Assembly: GCF_000244955.1 (NCBI RefSeq)
Contig: NZ_CM001439.1
Coordinates: forward strand, 3,142,385-3,206,384
DNA length: 64,000 nt
DNA from: Saccharomonospora marina XMU15
GTDB lineage: Bacteria; Actinomycetota; Actinomycetes; Mycobacteriales; Pseudonocardiaceae
Direction: 5' to 3'
Under the pieces are notes generated by a model. It searched no databases and was not told the origin of the DNA. It worked only from the letters and a program-made list of their open reading frames with translations. Position 1 is the first letter of the stretch. The number at the start of each line of letters is the position of its first letter. Position numbers and translations under genes: made by a program. Shown in pieces: positions 17,480 to 26,961 of this stretch.

Positions 17480-17901
17480 CCGCCCGCCCGGGCGCGGGCC
17501 ACCGGTCCGTGGCGCACACCGCGGACCTGCGTATCGAGGCGTGGGCACCGACCAGGCAACGCTGCATCGCCGAGGCGGTGCACGGCATGGTGGACAGCTT
17601 CGCCGACGCGCAGCTGCCGTCACCGGACACCACCGTGGAGTGCGCGGTGGCGGGTGAGCGGGACGAAGACCTGCTCGTCGGCGTGCTGGACGAGGTGATC
17701 TACCGGATGGAGACCCGCGGCGAACTGCCCGTCGCCACCGAGGTATCGCCCACGGCGAAGGGGGTTCGGGTGCGGTTTCGCATGGTCGACTCCGCCGCCG
17801 TGGTCTCGACAGGCTCGGTGCCCAAGGCCGTATCACTGCACGAGTTGCGGATCGCACCGCACGCCGACGGCTGGTCGTGTTCGGTGACCATCGACGTGTG
17901 A
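17476..17901 (+). CDS. Archease, RtcB RNA-ligase activator
   Basis: A 141-residue archease-family protein. It has the N-terminal metal-site motif [13 protein letters not shown], the central [20 protein letters not shown] and the C-terminal strand ending in SVTIDV. Archease speeds RtcB guanylylation and turnover. The GTG start overlaps the previous stop, and rtcB begins only 7 bp after its stop, so the genes form one operon. Confidence 0.85.
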   Translation: MTARPGAGHRSVAHTADLRIEAWAPTRQRCIAEAVHGMVDSFADAQLPSPDTTVECAVAGERDEDLLVGVLDEVIYRMETRGELPVATEVSPTAKGVRVRFRMVDSAAVVSTGSVPKAVSLHELRIAPHADGWSCSVTIDV

Positions 17902-17908
17902 GGACACC

Positions 17909-19327
17909 GTGGAGATCGTCGAAGAGACCCCTTACCGCTTCCGGATGCCCGTACACGGCGCGATGCGGGTCCCCGGCATCGTGTTCGCCTCCAGGGAGTT
18001 GCTACCCAGCGCCCAGGAGGACCGGTCGCTGGAACAGGTGGCCAACGTCGCGACACTGCCGGGCATCGTGGCCGCCTCCTACGCGATGCCGGACGTGCAC
18101 TGGGGATACGGCTTCCCGATCGGCGGGGTGGCCGCCACCGACATCGAGGCAGGCGGGGTCGTCTCACCCGGCGGGGTTGGCTTCGACATCTCCTGCGGGG
18201 TGCGGCTGCTGGCCTCGGCTGTCCACCGGGCCGAGCTGGGCTCGCGGCTGGCCGCGCTGATGGACACGCTCGGCCGCACCGTGCCACGTGGCATGTATCG
18301 GGGCAGCGTGTGGCGGCTGACCGGGCCGGGACAGCTGGAGCGGGTGCTGACCGGCGGCGCCGGATACGCGGTGGACTCCGGCCACGGCGTCGCCCGCGAC
18401 CTGGACCGCTGCGAGGACGGCGGCCGCGTCGAGGACGCCGACCCGTCACTCGTCAGCAGGCGGGCCTTCGAGCGGGGCCTCGGCCAGGTGGGCAGTCTCG
18501 GCTCCGGCAACCACTTCCTCGAGGTCCAGGCGGTCGAGGAGATCTACGACGACACCGCCGCGGCGGCCTTCGGGCTGCGCCGCGACCAGGTGTGCGTGAT
18601 GATCCACTGTGGTTCCCGCGGCCTCGGCCACCAGGTGTGCACCGACTACGTGCGCGCGATGGAACGGGTGATGTCGCGATACGACATCCAGGTGCCTGAC
18701 CGGCAACTGGCGTGCGCGCCGGTCGTGTCACGCGAGGGTGGTGACTACCTGCGCGCGCTCGCCGCAGCCACGAACTACGCCAGGGCCAACCGGCAACTGC
18801 TCACCGAGACCGCGCGCCGCGCGTTCGAGTCCCACCTCGGCGGCGGGCTGGACCTGGTCTACGACGTTTCCCACAACCTCGCCACCATCGAGACGCACGA
18901 GGTGAACGGCCGGGCCCGCAGGTTGTGCGTGCACCGCAAGGGCGCCACCAGAGCACTGCCACCGCGGCATCCGCGGCTACCCGCCGACCTGGCGAACACA
19001 GGCCAGCCGACCCTGATCCCCGGCACGATGGGCACGGCGTCCTACGTGCTCGCGGGCGTGGCTGGCTCACCGGCGTTCCACTCGACCTGCCACGGCGCGG
19101 GCCGCACCAGGGGCAGGCATGCGGCGGCCCGCGGAGTCGACGGGCGGGCGCTTCGACAGGAGTTGGAGTCGCGCGGCATCGCGGTGCGCGGCACGTCGTG
19201 GAAGGGGCTGGCCGAGGAGGCGCCCGGTGCCTACAAGGACATCACCGCGGTCGTCGAGGCCAGCGAGGGTGCCGGACTGGGCCGCAAGGTGGCCAGGCTG
19301 GCCCCGCTGGGCGTGGTGAAGGGCTAG
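17909..19327 (+). CDS. rtcB: RNA-splicing ligase RtcB
   Basis: A 472-residue GTP- and Mn-dependent ligase joining 2',3'-cyclic phosphate RNA ends to 5'-OH ends. Conserved parts are [33 protein letters not shown] (metal-binding Cys), [24 protein letters not shown] and [12 protein letters not shown], which holds the guanylylated His. It should repair stress-cleaved RNA or tRNA. The GTG start follows archease by 7 bp. Its stop TAG shares the CTAG at 19324-19327 with the convergent nicotinate phosphoribosyltransferase gene. Confidence 0.93.
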   Translation: MEIVEETPYRFRMPVHGAMRVPGIVFASRELLPSAQEDRSLEQVANVATLPGIVAASYAMPDVHWGYGFPIGGVAATDIEAGGVVSPGGVGFDISCGVRLLASAVHRAELGSRLAALMDTLGRTVPRGMYRGSVWRLTGPGQLERVLTGGAGYAVDSGHGVARDLDRCEDGGRVEDADPSLVSRRAFERGLGQVGSLGSGNHFLEVQAVEEIYDDTAAAAFGLRRDQVCVMIHCGSRGLGHQVCTDYVRAMERVMSRYDIQVPDRQLACAPVVSREGGDYLRALAAATNYARANRQLLTETARRAFESHLGGGLDLVYDVSHNLATIETHEVNGRARRLCVHRKGATRALPPRHPRLPADLANTGQPTLIPGTMGTASYVLAGVAGSPAFHSTCHGAGRTRGRHAAARGVDGRALRQELESRGIAVRGTSWKGLAEEAPGAYKDITAVVEASEGAGLGRKVARLAPLGVVKG

Positions 19328-20658
19328 CGCGGCGGTCGTGCCGCGACGTGGTCGGCCGTCAGCCGATCGGTCAACTCCCGCAGCGCGGCCGACCGGGTGA
19401 CGGTGACGGGTTCGGGGGCCCGCAGTCGTCGCGCGGCCTCCGGCAACCACGCCAGGTCGCGCTCGAACCGCCGCCGGGCCGCGTCCAGCGAATCCACACC
19501 CGGCCGCGGCGTCCCGGCGCGCTGCGCGGGCACCAGCAGCGGCTCCGCGCCTCGCCGCGGCTCCTCCTCGCGCAGCGCCAGCACGTCCGGCTCGCCAGGC
19601 CCGCCCCGAAAGACCTGTTTCGCGGCGGGGGCCGTGGCCTTGCCCGGCGACAGCTTGAGCACCGGCCGCCCCGCGTACTCCACCAGCTTGTAGGCGCTGT
19701 CCAGCGAAGGAGCGTCGGCCGACACGCCGATCTTCGTGCCGACCCCGTACGCGTCTATCGGGGCGCCCGCGGCGGTCAGCGCCTCCAGCGCGTACTCGTC
19801 GAGGCCACCGCTTCCGACGATGCGTGCGTCGGGCATCCCCGCCTCGTCCAGCAGGCGCCTGGCGAGCACGGCCAGTTCGGCGAGATCACCGGAGTCCAGC
19901 CGCACCCCCACCCGCTCCTGCGCCAGCCCGAGTTCGGCGGTGGCCTCGATCGCGGTTCGCACTCCGCGCTGCGTGTCGTAGGTGTCCACAAGGAACACCG
20001 CCGCGTCGGGAAAGTCGGTGCCGAAGGCAAGGAAGGACTCGTGCTCGGTGGGAAAGGCCTGCACGTAGGAGTGCGCCATGGTGCCGAGCGGCCGCAGGCC
20101 GAACTCCTCGGCCGCGGCCACGTTGCTCGTGCCCGCGAACCCCACCATGGCCGACACCCTCGCCATCGCCCTCGCCGATTCCAGGCCGTGCGTGCGGCGT
20201 GCCGCGAAGTCGACCAGGTCGGCATCCGGCGCCGCGATCCGGCAGCGTGCGGCCTTGGTCGCCACCGCCGACTGGAAGGTGACGTAGTTCAGCAACGCGG
20301 TCTCCACCAGTTGCGCCTGCGGCAGCGGTGCGGTCACCTCCAGCAGCGGCTCCCCCGCGAACACCACCCGCCCCTCCGGCACCGCCCACACCTCACCGTC
20401 GAACCGCAATCCCGCCAGCGCGGCCAGGTCCGAGTCCGGCAGTCCCACCTCTTGCCCGAGGTAGGCCAGCTCGGCGGCGTCGAACCGGAAGGTCCGCAGG
20501 AAGTCGAGGCAGTCGGCGAGCCCCGCGGCGACGAGGAAGCCTCGATCGCGGGGAAGTTTGCGGGCGAACAGGCTGAACGTGGCGGGCTCGGTCATCCCGC
20601 GCCGCAGGTAACTCGCCGCCATCCGGACCTCGTAGAGGTCGGTGTGCAGAGCCGTCAT
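19324..20658 (-). CDS. pncB: Nicotinate phosphoribosyltransferase
   Basis: A 444-residue enzyme of NAD salvage that makes nicotinate mononucleotide from nicotinate and PRPP. Typical features are [20 protein letters not shown] at the start, the catalytic-His region [30 protein letters not shown] and the phosphate-binding [20 protein letters not shown]. The length is normal. The ATG at 20658 is the family start; the open frame upstream is unrelated. It converges with rtcB, sharing a CTAG that serves as stop codon on both strands. Confidence 0.93.
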   Translation of the reverse strand: MTALHTDLYEVRMAASYLRRGMTEPATFSLFARKLPRDRGFLVAAGLADCLDFLRTFRFDAAELAYLGQEVGLPDSDLAALAGLRFDGEVWAVPEGRVVFAGEPLLEVTAPLPQAQLVETALLNYVTFQSAVATKAARCRIAAPDADLVDFAARRTHGLESARAMARVSAMVGFAGTSNVAAAEEFGLRPLGTMAHSYVQAFPTEHESFLAFGTDFPDAAVFLVDTYDTQRGVRTAIEATAELGLAQERVGVRLDSGDLAELAVLARRLLDEAGMPDARIVGSGGLDEYALEALTAAGAPIDAYGVGTKIGVSADAPSLDSAYKLVEYAGRPVLKLSPGKATAPAAKQVFRGGPGEPDVLALREEEPRRGAEPLLVPAQRAGTPRPGVDSLDAARRRFERDLAWLPEAARRLRAPEPVTVTRSAALRELTDRLTADHVAARPPR

Positions 20659-20809
20659 GCCGTGACCGTAGGAACTCCCCCGCATCGCCGGTGGAGCTGA
20701 CCGGACGGTCTCGCGGGGGTCTTTCGGCCCTGCCGCAGGTCCGGGACCGGCAGGGCGCAGTGCTCGTCGAGCCGCGCTGCCACGTGACCCTGCCCCCGCG
20801 CCCGGCGGT

Positions 20810-22027
20810 TCAGCTGTCCTCGACGGTGTCGACGGCGACCTGGGAGCGCAACGTGCGGTGTACCGGGCATTTGTCGGCGATCTCCAGCAGCCGCTGCCGC
20901 TGCGCGGCATCGAGCTCGCCCTCTATCCGGATCACCCGTTCGATGTGCTCGACCATGCCGGTGCGGGTCTCGCAGTGCACGCAGTCCTTGGCATGGCTGC
21001 GCCAGTGCCGCAGCGCCACGCTCACCCGTTCCAGCGGCCACCGCTTGCGGGTGGCGTACATCCGCAGGGTCATGGACGTGCACGAGCCCAGCGCGGCCAG
21101 CAGCAGATCGTACGGCGACGGCCCGGTGTCGGCACCGATCGGCCTCGGCTCGTCGGCTGCCAGCACGTGCCTGCCCGCCACTATCCGCTGGGCGAACGGG
21201 CCGTCGCCGGTCTCGGCGACCGTCACCAGACCCTCCGCGGGCGGTTGCCCGGTCGCGGTGCCGCGTTCGAACACGTAGCGGCTCGCCCACGCGGCCAGCA
21301 GCGAGGCGACGTAGTCGGCGTCGTCGGAGCGGGTGAGCAGGTGGTCGGCCCCGTCGACGGCGACGAACGACTTCGGGTGCCTCGCCGCCTCGAAGATGCG
21401 CCGCGCGTTGTCGACCCCCACGATGTCGTCGGCGGGCGAGTGCAGTACCAGCAGCGCCGCCCCGAGCCCGGCGATGCGCTCGGCCTGCGGCTGGCAGGCG
21501 ATGTCGTCGAGGAAGCCGCGCCGGATGCGAAACGAACGCCCCGCCAGCGACACCTCGGCCTCGCCGCGCCGCTGGATCTCCTCGCTGACCGGCCCCAGCA
21601 GTTCGACGACATGCGCCGGGTCGGCCGGGGCCGCGATGGTGGCGACCGCCTTGACCTCCGGCACCTGCCCGGCGGCCGCCAGCACGGCAGCACCACCGAG
21701 CGAATGTCCGATCAGGAGAGTCGGCGCCGCGCGGGTGGCCCGCAGGTGGTCGGCCGCGCGCACCACGTCCTCGATGTTGGAGCTGAAGTCGGTGTTGGCG
21801 AAGTCGCCACCGGAACCGCCGAGGCCGGTGAAGTCGAAGCGCAGCACGGCGATCCCGAACTCGGTGAGCGACCTGGAGATCCGGGTGGCGGCCACCGCGT
21901 CCTTGCCGCAGGTGAAGCAGTGCGCGAACAGCGCGTAGGCCCTCGGCCGCGAACCGGGCAGTTCGAGCCGGGCCGCCAGCGGGGCGCCGGTCGCACCGGT
22001 GAACTCGAGGCGTTCGCTGCCCGTCAT
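20810..22027 (-). CDS. Alpha/beta hydrolase fused to OsmC-like peroxidase domain
   Basis: A 405-residue two-domain protein. Residues 1-250 are an alpha/beta hydrolase (FAHCFTCGKDAVAA, nucleophile in GHSLGGAA). Residues 270-405 are an OsmC/YhfA-like domain with redox cysteines in GSCTSMTLRMYA and KCPVHRTLRS. OsmC domains reduce organic hydroperoxides, so the fusion may hydrolyse and detoxify lipid-derived peroxides. The ATG overlaps the stop of the upstream disulfide oxidoreductase by 4 bp (ATGA), which could supply electrons. Confidence 0.87.
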   Translation of the reverse strand: MTGSERLEFTGATGAPLAARLELPGSRPRAYALFAHCFTCGKDAVAATRISRSLTEFGIAVLRFDFTGLGGSGGDFANTDFSSNIEDVVRAADHLRATRAAPTLLIGHSLGGAAVLAAAGQVPEVKAVATIAAPADPAHVVELLGPVSEEIQRRGEAEVSLAGRSFRIRRGFLDDIACQPQAERIAGLGAALLVLHSPADDIVGVDNARRIFEAARHPKSFVAVDGADHLLTRSDDADYVASLLAAWASRYVFERGTATGQPPAEGLVTVAETGDGPFAQRIVAGRHVLAADEPRPIGADTGPSPYDLLLAALGSCTSMTLRMYATRKRWPLERVSVALRHWRSHAKDCVHCETRTGMVEHIERVIRIEGELDAAQRQRLLEIADKCPVHRTLRSQVAVDTVEDS

Positions 22028-23394
22028 GGTCGCGGCTCCCGGTCGAGTTCGGCGAGCGCGTGTTCGGTCGCCCGGTGAAACGTCGGGTAGGCGTAGATCA
22101 TCCGGCGAAGCGTTTCCACCGGGACCTCGGCGTGCACGGCCAGCGCGAGACCGGACAGCACCTCGCCGCCGCACGGACCGACCGAGGTGGCGCCGACCAG
22201 CACACCACGCCGCGCGTCCTCGACCAGCTTCACCAGACCTTCGTTGCCCGCCTTGTGAATCCAGCCGCGGGAGGACTCCGGCAACCGCGCCACCGCGGTG
22301 CGCACCAAAAGCCCCTGTTGCCTGGCCTGCCGCTCGGTGAGCCCGACAGCGCCGACCTCGGGATCGGTGAACGTCACCCGGGGAACGGCGTGGTAGCGCG
22401 CGGGCGGGCCCGGCTCACCGAGGATGTCGCGGGCGGCGATGTCGGCCTGGTACATCGACACGTGCGTGAACGCACCCTTGCCGGTCATGTCGCCGATGGC
22501 GTAGACGCCGTCGGCGATCCGCATCCGCTCGTCGGGCTCGACGAATCCGCGCGTGGTGTCGAGCCCGAGCTCCGCGAGCCCGACCGCTTCCAGGTCGGCA
22601 CGCCTGCCGGTGGCGACGAGCAGCCGCCGCGCTCGCAGCCGGGTGTCGGGAAGCCGGACGGTGAAGTCCGTGCCGTCGTGGCCGACGTGCTCCGCGGCGG
22701 CCGAGGTGTGCAGCGAGAGTCCCTCCGAGCTCAACACGTCGGCGAGCACCTCGGCGGCCTGCGGTTCCTCCTGCGGCAGGATCCGATCGGCGACCTCCAC
22801 CACGCTCACCATCGCGCCGAACCGGGCGAACGTCTGTGCCAGTTCCAGGCCGACCGCGCCGGAGCCCAGCACGACGAGCGACTCCGGCACGGTGTACACG
22901 GTCACGGCGTCCCGGTTGGTCCAGTACGGAGTGTCGGATAGTCCGGGCACCGGCGGAGCCGACGGCGCGGTGCCGGTGTTGAGCACCACCGCCTTCGATG
23001 CCCTGAACTCGCGTCCGCCTACCCGCACCGTGCGGGGGCCGGTGAGCCTGCCGGTGCCACGCACGAACCGGCCGCCTGCACGCGTGAACCGGTCGACTGC
23101 CACCTGGTCGTCCCAGTCGTCGGTGGCCTCTTCCCGGATACGGCGGGCCACCGGCGTGTAGTCGGCGACCACCCGGCTGTCTCCGGCGAGCACCGGGACG
23201 CGGCGGGCCTCCGCGAGGCTGCCCGCCGCGCGGATCATCATCTTGGTCGGGACACACCCGTAGTAGGGGCATTCGCCGCCCAGCAGCCGCTCGTCGATAC
23301 CGACGACGGTGAGCCCCGCCGTGGCCAGCCTGCTCGCGAGCGCCTCCCCGCCAGGGCCCATTCCGAGTACGACGACGTCGGCATCCTCGGCCAT
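22024..23394 (-). CDS. Pyridine nucleotide-disulfide oxidoreductase (mercuric reductase/LPD-like)
   Basis: A 456-residue flavoprotein. It has an FAD motif (VVVLGMGPGGEALASRL), the active disulfide GGECPYYGCVPTK, an NAD(P) motif (VVLGSGAVGLELAQTF), VYAIGDMTGKG and the C-terminal catalytic pair YAYPTFHRATEHAL. No N-terminal heavy-metal domain or C-terminal Cys pair is present, so mercury reduction is unlikely. It probably reduces a thiol or the OsmC-hydrolase partner encoded by the overlapping downstream gene. Confidence 0.87.
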   Translation of the reverse strand: MAEDADVVVLGMGPGGEALASRLATAGLTVVGIDERLLGGECPYYGCVPTKMMIRAAGSLAEARRVPVLAGDSRVVADYTPVARRIREEATDDWDDQVAVDRFTRAGGRFVRGTGRLTGPRTVRVGGREFRASKAVVLNTGTAPSAPPVPGLSDTPYWTNRDAVTVYTVPESLVVLGSGAVGLELAQTFARFGAMVSVVEVADRILPQEEPQAAEVLADVLSSEGLSLHTSAAAEHVGHDGTDFTVRLPDTRLRARRLLVATGRRADLEAVGLAELGLDTTRGFVEPDERMRIADGVYAIGDMTGKGAFTHVSMYQADIAARDILGEPGPPARYHAVPRVTFTDPEVGAVGLTERQARQQGLLVRTAVARLPESSRGWIHKAGNEGLVKLVEDARRGVLVGATSVGPCGGEVLSGLALAVHAEVPVETLRRMIYAYPTFHRATEHALAELDREPRP

Positions 23395-23530
23395 GTCACC
23401 TCGCTCCTCGTGTCGCCACCCGACCCTACCGACGATCGCGGGCCTGGGCCGTGCGGCTACGCGGGTCCGGCGAACGTGTGCACCCCGACGAAGTCGCCAC
23501 CGTGGCGGGACGTGCGGCTACGCCTCCGGC

Positions 23531-23610
23531 CCACCGGCTCCCACCGGCTCCCACCGGCTCCCGACGGCTCCCGACGGCTCCCGGCGACGGACGGCGACGG
23601 ACGGCGACGG
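23531..23610. repeat. Run of eight related 10-bp units
   Basis: Three CCACCGGCTC, two CCGACGGCTC, one CCGGCGACGG and two ACGGCGACGG units follow each other without gaps, in the region between the P450 3' end and the oxidoreductase 5' end (both leftward). The sequence drifts stepwise from unit to unit, as expected from slippage with mutation. A GTGCGGCTACGC direct repeat lies just before it (about 23450 and 23510). Confidence 0.8.
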
Positions 23611-23634
23611 ACACAGCCGCGTGCCCGGGCTCGG

Positions 23635-24975
23635 TCATGCCCGCGCACCCGGCGCCGTGGCACGGTGAGGTGCGCCGGCGGGCGTCCTGCGGTGAACGAT
23701 CGCCCGCCCGCCGTCACCTGGCGCGCCCGCGACACCGCGGGAGCGCCACCGCTCACCCCGCTCACCGGTGGGCGCGAGTGTGAACTGCCGCAGCATGGTG
23801 CGCAGCACCACGTGCATCTCCAGGTTGGCGAAGGCGGCGCCGAGGCAGCGGCGGGTGCCGCCGCCGAACGGGATCCACTGGTACAGGTCGGGTTTGGTGT
23901 CCAGGAACCGGTCGGGGTGGAAGGCGCGCGCGTTGCGAAACAGTGACTCGTCCTCGTGGATGAGCGAGATGCTGACCAGCACCGAGCATCCTTTCGGCAG
24001 CTGCCAGCGGCCGAGCTGGTAACCGTCGGTCAGGATCTGCCTGCCCACGAGATCGATCACCGGACGCGTGCGCTGCACCTCGGTGATGGTCGCCTGCCTG
24101 AACTCGCTGCCGCCCGCGTCGACCTCGTCGATCAGCCGGTCGAGGACGGCCGGGTGGCGGCGAAGCCGCTCGACCGCCCAGGCGAGCGTGGTGGCCGTGG
24201 TCTCGTGCCCGGCGGTGAGCAGCGTCAGCAGGTGGTCGGCGATGTCGGCGCGGCTCAGCGGCGTGCCGTCGTCGTGGCGGGCCTGCAGCAGCAGCGCGAG
24301 GATGTCGTCGCGCGCGTCCAGGTTCGCGCGCTCGGCCCTGTCGACGAGCCGGTCGACGATCGTGTCGTAGTCACGGCGCAGTCGCCGAAACCTCCCCCAC
24401 GGGGTCCAGCGACCGGCACCGAGAACCGGCACCGGCGCCACGGCCAGCCAGGACCCGAGCCGGACGAACGGTGGCAGCAGCGCGCGAAGCCGGTGCAGCT
24501 CGGCACCCTCGGCTCCGAACACCGCTCGGAGGATGACGTTGAGCGTGATGCGCATCATCGACGGCAGCGTGGGAAACGCCCGGCCCTGCGGCCAGTCCGC
24601 CAGCTCGCGCACCGTCTCGTCCTCGACGATGCGTTCGTAGGCGACGAGCCTGCGGCCGTGGAAGGGCGGCACCAGCAGCCTGCGTTGCCTGCGGTGTTCC
24701 TCACCGGACAGTGCGAACAGCGAACCCGGGCCGAGTACCCGTCCCAGGTTGCGTTCCAGGTTGCCCACGTCTTGCGCGCCCGCGGTGAACAGCTGCTTGA
24801 TCTCGGCGGGGCTGCTGATGACGACGGCCCTGCCGAAGATCGGCACGTTGACGGTGAAGGCGTCACCGTGGCGGTGCCGCAGCACGCGAACCCCGCGCAG
24901 CGGTGCGGCGACCGCGAAGGCCCCTTGCAGGACGCGAGGCAACGCGGGCCCCGGTGGCAGTCGCACGGTCGGCAT
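23635..24975 (-). CDS. Cytochrome P450
   Basis: A 446-residue P450. The I-helix oxygen motif is AGHETTATTLAW and the ExxR motif is EVQR. The meander/PERF-like region is FHPDRFLDTKPDLYQWIPFG and the heme Cys is in FGGGTRRCLGAAFANLEMH. It would hydroxylate a hydrophobic substrate using external redox partners, none of which is adjacent. The ATG at 24975 gives the normal N-terminus (LPPGPALPRVLQG); the open frame continues upstream but overlaps the operators and the TetR gene. Confidence 0.9.
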   Translation of the reverse strand: MPTVRLPPGPALPRVLQGAFAVAAPLRGVRVLRHRHGDAFTVNVPIFGRAVVISSPAEIKQLFTAGAQDVGNLERNLGRVLGPGSLFALSGEEHRRQRRLLVPPFHGRRLVAYERIVEDETVRELADWPQGRAFPTLPSMMRITLNVILRAVFGAEGAELHRLRALLPPFVRLGSWLAVAPVPVLGAGRWTPWGRFRRLRRDYDTIVDRLVDRAERANLDARDDILALLLQARHDDGTPLSRADIADHLLTLLTAGHETTATTLAWAVERLRRHPAVLDRLIDEVDAGGSEFRQATITEVQRTRPVIDLVGRQILTDGYQLGRWQLPKGCSVLVSISLIHEDESLFRNARAFHPDRFLDTKPDLYQWIPFGGGTRRCLGAAFANLEMHVVLRTMLRQFTLAPTGERGERWRSRGVAGAPGDGGRAIVHRRTPAGAPHRATAPGARA

Positions 24976-24996
24976 CGAGGTGGCCCCCTTCTGGCC

Positions 24997-25038
24997 TGGT
25001 ACGCGAACGTACCAGCCGTACGGTACGCCGATGTACCA
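24997..25038. promoter_or_regulatory. Twin TetR-type operators GGTAC-N6-GTACC
   Basis: Site 1 (24997-25014) is TGGTACG-CGAA-CGTACCA, a perfect dyad. Site 2 (25022-25037) is GGTAC-N6-GTACC. Their centres are 24 bp apart and both have identical half-sites and spacing. They lie between the divergent P450 and TetR genes, so binding would control both promoters. Confidence 0.85.
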
Positions 25039-25074
25039 TGACCGGCAAGGGCCTTCAGGCAACGAGGTGCGGGG

Positions 25075-25698
25075 ATGACCACGGTGACCACCACGAGCAC
25101 GGTGCCGGACGATGCGGGTAGCGGATTCCGCCGCCGCCTGCTCGACGCGCTCGCGACCTGCATCGCGCGAGACGGTTACCGAGCGACCACGGTCGCCGAC
25201 ATCGTCCGCGGCGCACGCACGTCGCGGCGGACCTTCTACGAGCACTTCTCGGACAAGGAGGCCTGCTACGTCGCACTGCTCAGCGACGCCAACTCCGAGA
25301 TGATCCGGCAGATTTCCTCCGCGGTGAACCCGGACGCGGGCTGGCAGACCCAGATCAGGCAGGCTGTCAGCGCCTGGATCGCGGCCGCGGAGTCCGCCCC
25401 GGCGCTCACGGTGAGCTGGATCAGGGACCTGCCATCGCTGGGCTCCGCGGCACGTGAGTTGCAGCGGGAGATGACGGACGCGTTCGTGACCATGATCCAG
25501 CGGCTGTGCGACACCGAGGAACTGCGCGCGGCCGGTGTCGGGCCGCTGCCCCGGCCGCTGGCGATCCTGTTGATCGGTGGCCTGCGTGAGTTGCTGGCGA
25601 GCACCGTCGAGGACGGTGGAGACATCGGCGAGGTGCACGACCTCGCCGTGCAGGCCTCGATCGCGCTGCTCGAACCCCGATCGACCGCCGCCCGGTAG
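25075..25698 (+). CDS. TetR family transcriptional regulator of the P450
   Basis: A 207-residue TetR protein with HTH RDGYRATTVADIVRGARTSR followed by RTFYEHFSDKEACYVALL. The C-terminal domain is of the common TetR_C type. It is divergent from the P450 gene with two GGTAC-N6-GTACC operators between them, so it probably represses the P450 and itself until a ligand binds. Confidence 0.88.
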   Translation: MTTVTTTSTVPDDAGSGFRRRLLDALATCIARDGYRATTVADIVRGARTSRRTFYEHFSDKEACYVALLSDANSEMIRQISSAVNPDAGWQTQIRQAVSAWIAAAESAPALTVSWIRDLPSLGSAARELQREMTDAFVTMIQRLCDTEELRAAGVGPLPRPLAILLIGGLRELLASTVEDGGDIGEVHDLAVQASIALLEPRSTAAR

Positions 25699-25747
25699 CG
25701 GCGCACCGTCGGCCCGTGAGCCGTTGCGCCCCAGCACGCCGAAGGGC

Positions 25748-25830
25748 GAACTCGCAGGCAGCAGCGCAGAACTCGCGGACGGGAGCGGGGGACTCGCGGA
25801 CGGGAGCGGGGGACTCGCGGACGGGAGGGG
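25748..25830 (-). repeat. 21-bp repeat array A (four units)
   Basis: Read leftward, units start CGCGAGT (last one TGCGAGT) at an exact 21-bp period (ACTCGC on the plus strand at 25750, 25771, 25792 and 25813). The first two units are of the CGCGAGTCCCCCGCTCC type, the third is CGCGAGTTCTGC-type and the fourth is degenerate. The array begins immediately after the PaaX stop codon, in the gap to the convergent TetR gene. Same family as arrays at 34563 and 36785. Confidence 0.85.
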
Positions 25831-26838
25831 TCAGCCTCGGCTTCGGGTCTGCCGGGCCACCTCCTCCAGCCTTCTGGCCTCGGCGGCCTGTTCGAACGGG
25901 GTGTCACCGTGCGCGCGGCGATCACCGAGCCCGGCGTAGAGCTTGGCGACCGTGGCGGAGTCGTGATGGCAGGCCAGTTCGGCCAGTTCGGGTGCAACCG
26001 TGGCGAGGATCTGGCGGAACCGGATCTCCGCGAGTGGGCCCAGCCGGTCGTAGATGCGCACGAACACCCGCTGCGCGCGCGGGCGGGCCCACTCCTTCGG
26101 CAGCAACTCGGCGGGCAGGTCCGGGTCGGTCTCGGGAAACCGCCGCCAGTCCACCCGCAACTCGGTGCGCGTCCGCAGCGCCTGCGCCGGACCGATCAGC
26201 CCTGCCTCCAGCCGCTGCAACAGCGGTTCGTACCGGTCGGCGAAGGCACGGTACTCCGCCGCGAGCGCGGTGAGGTCGAAGACTTCGCGCGGACTCCCCC
26301 TTCGCGGGCAGCCGGGCACCTCGGTGGAGCGCAGCACCGTCGCGGTGTCCACCCCCAGCTCGCTCAGCAGGTCGAGCGCCTGCTGAGCGGTGTCGTGCGG
26401 CGACACCCAGACGCCGTCGTAGAGCGCGGCGAAGCGCAGTGCCCGCAACCGGGAGCGCAGCGCGGTCCGCACACTGCGTTCCTGCTCGGGTACCGAGAAG
26501 GCCACCACCGTCCAACGGCCGTCCCATTCCGGGGCCGACGAGCCGAACGTCAGCATGCGGTGGGTTCGTTCGATGATGACCTCGGCGGTGCGCGGCGGGA
26601 TTCCGTAGGCCGTGGTGCGCCCGCTGCGAGAAGTGCTCAGCAACCCGCGTGCCGCCAGCCTGCGCATGGCGGCACGCGCACCGTCCGGGGTGACGTCGAA
26701 GTCGGCGAGCAACCGGACCAGCGCCGTGGCCGGGATGTGCTCGTCGCGCCAGTACCAGAAGTCGCCGAGCAGCGAGGTCAGCAGTAGCTGCGGCTCCGCC
26801 CCGTTCTGCCCGCGCGGGAGCTCACCGTCGGTTGTCAT
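25831..26838 (-). CDS. PaaX family transcriptional regulator
   Basis: A 335-residue PaaX-like regulator. The N-terminal winged helix is LLTSLLGDFWYWRDEHIPAT through ARAAMRRLAARGLLSTSR, the central part has GRWTVVAFSVPEQERSVRTALRSRL and the C-terminal domain has LDLLSELGV and a long helical tail. PaaX represses phenylacetate catabolism by sensing phenylacetyl-CoA; relatives sense other acyl-CoAs. GAAGGTG precedes the ATG at 26838. It is divergent from the transporter/CoA-transferase operon at 27-34.5 kb, which it presumably controls. Confidence 0.85.
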   Translation of the reverse strand: MTTDGELPRGQNGAEPQLLLTSLLGDFWYWRDEHIPATALVRLLADFDVTPDGARAAMRRLAARGLLSTSRSGRTTAYGIPPRTAEVIIERTHRMLTFGSSAPEWDGRWTVVAFSVPEQERSVRTALRSRLRALRFAALYDGVWVSPHDTAQQALDLLSELGVDTATVLRSTEVPGCPRRGSPREVFDLTALAAEYRAFADRYEPLLQRLEAGLIGPAQALRTRTELRVDWRRFPETDPDLPAELLPKEWARPRAQRVFVRIYDRLGPLAEIRFRQILATVAPELAELACHHDSATVAKLYAGLGDRRAHGDTPFEQAAEARRLEEVARQTRSRG

Positions 26839-26961
26839 CGCACCTTCGCCTCCGTTCGGCTCCCAGCAGGCAACAGCATACGGACACGACCGGACACCGA
26901 CCTGTCGCACTCAACACAACCCGACCCCCGGACCCGGCTCTTGAAAAAGACGACAGTTCGT

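Noticed and set aside
22024-23394. Calling the disulfide oxidoreductase a mercuric reductase (merA)
   Set aside because: It lacks the N-terminal metal-binding domain and the C-terminal vicinal Cys pair needed for Hg(II), and no mer genes are nearby.
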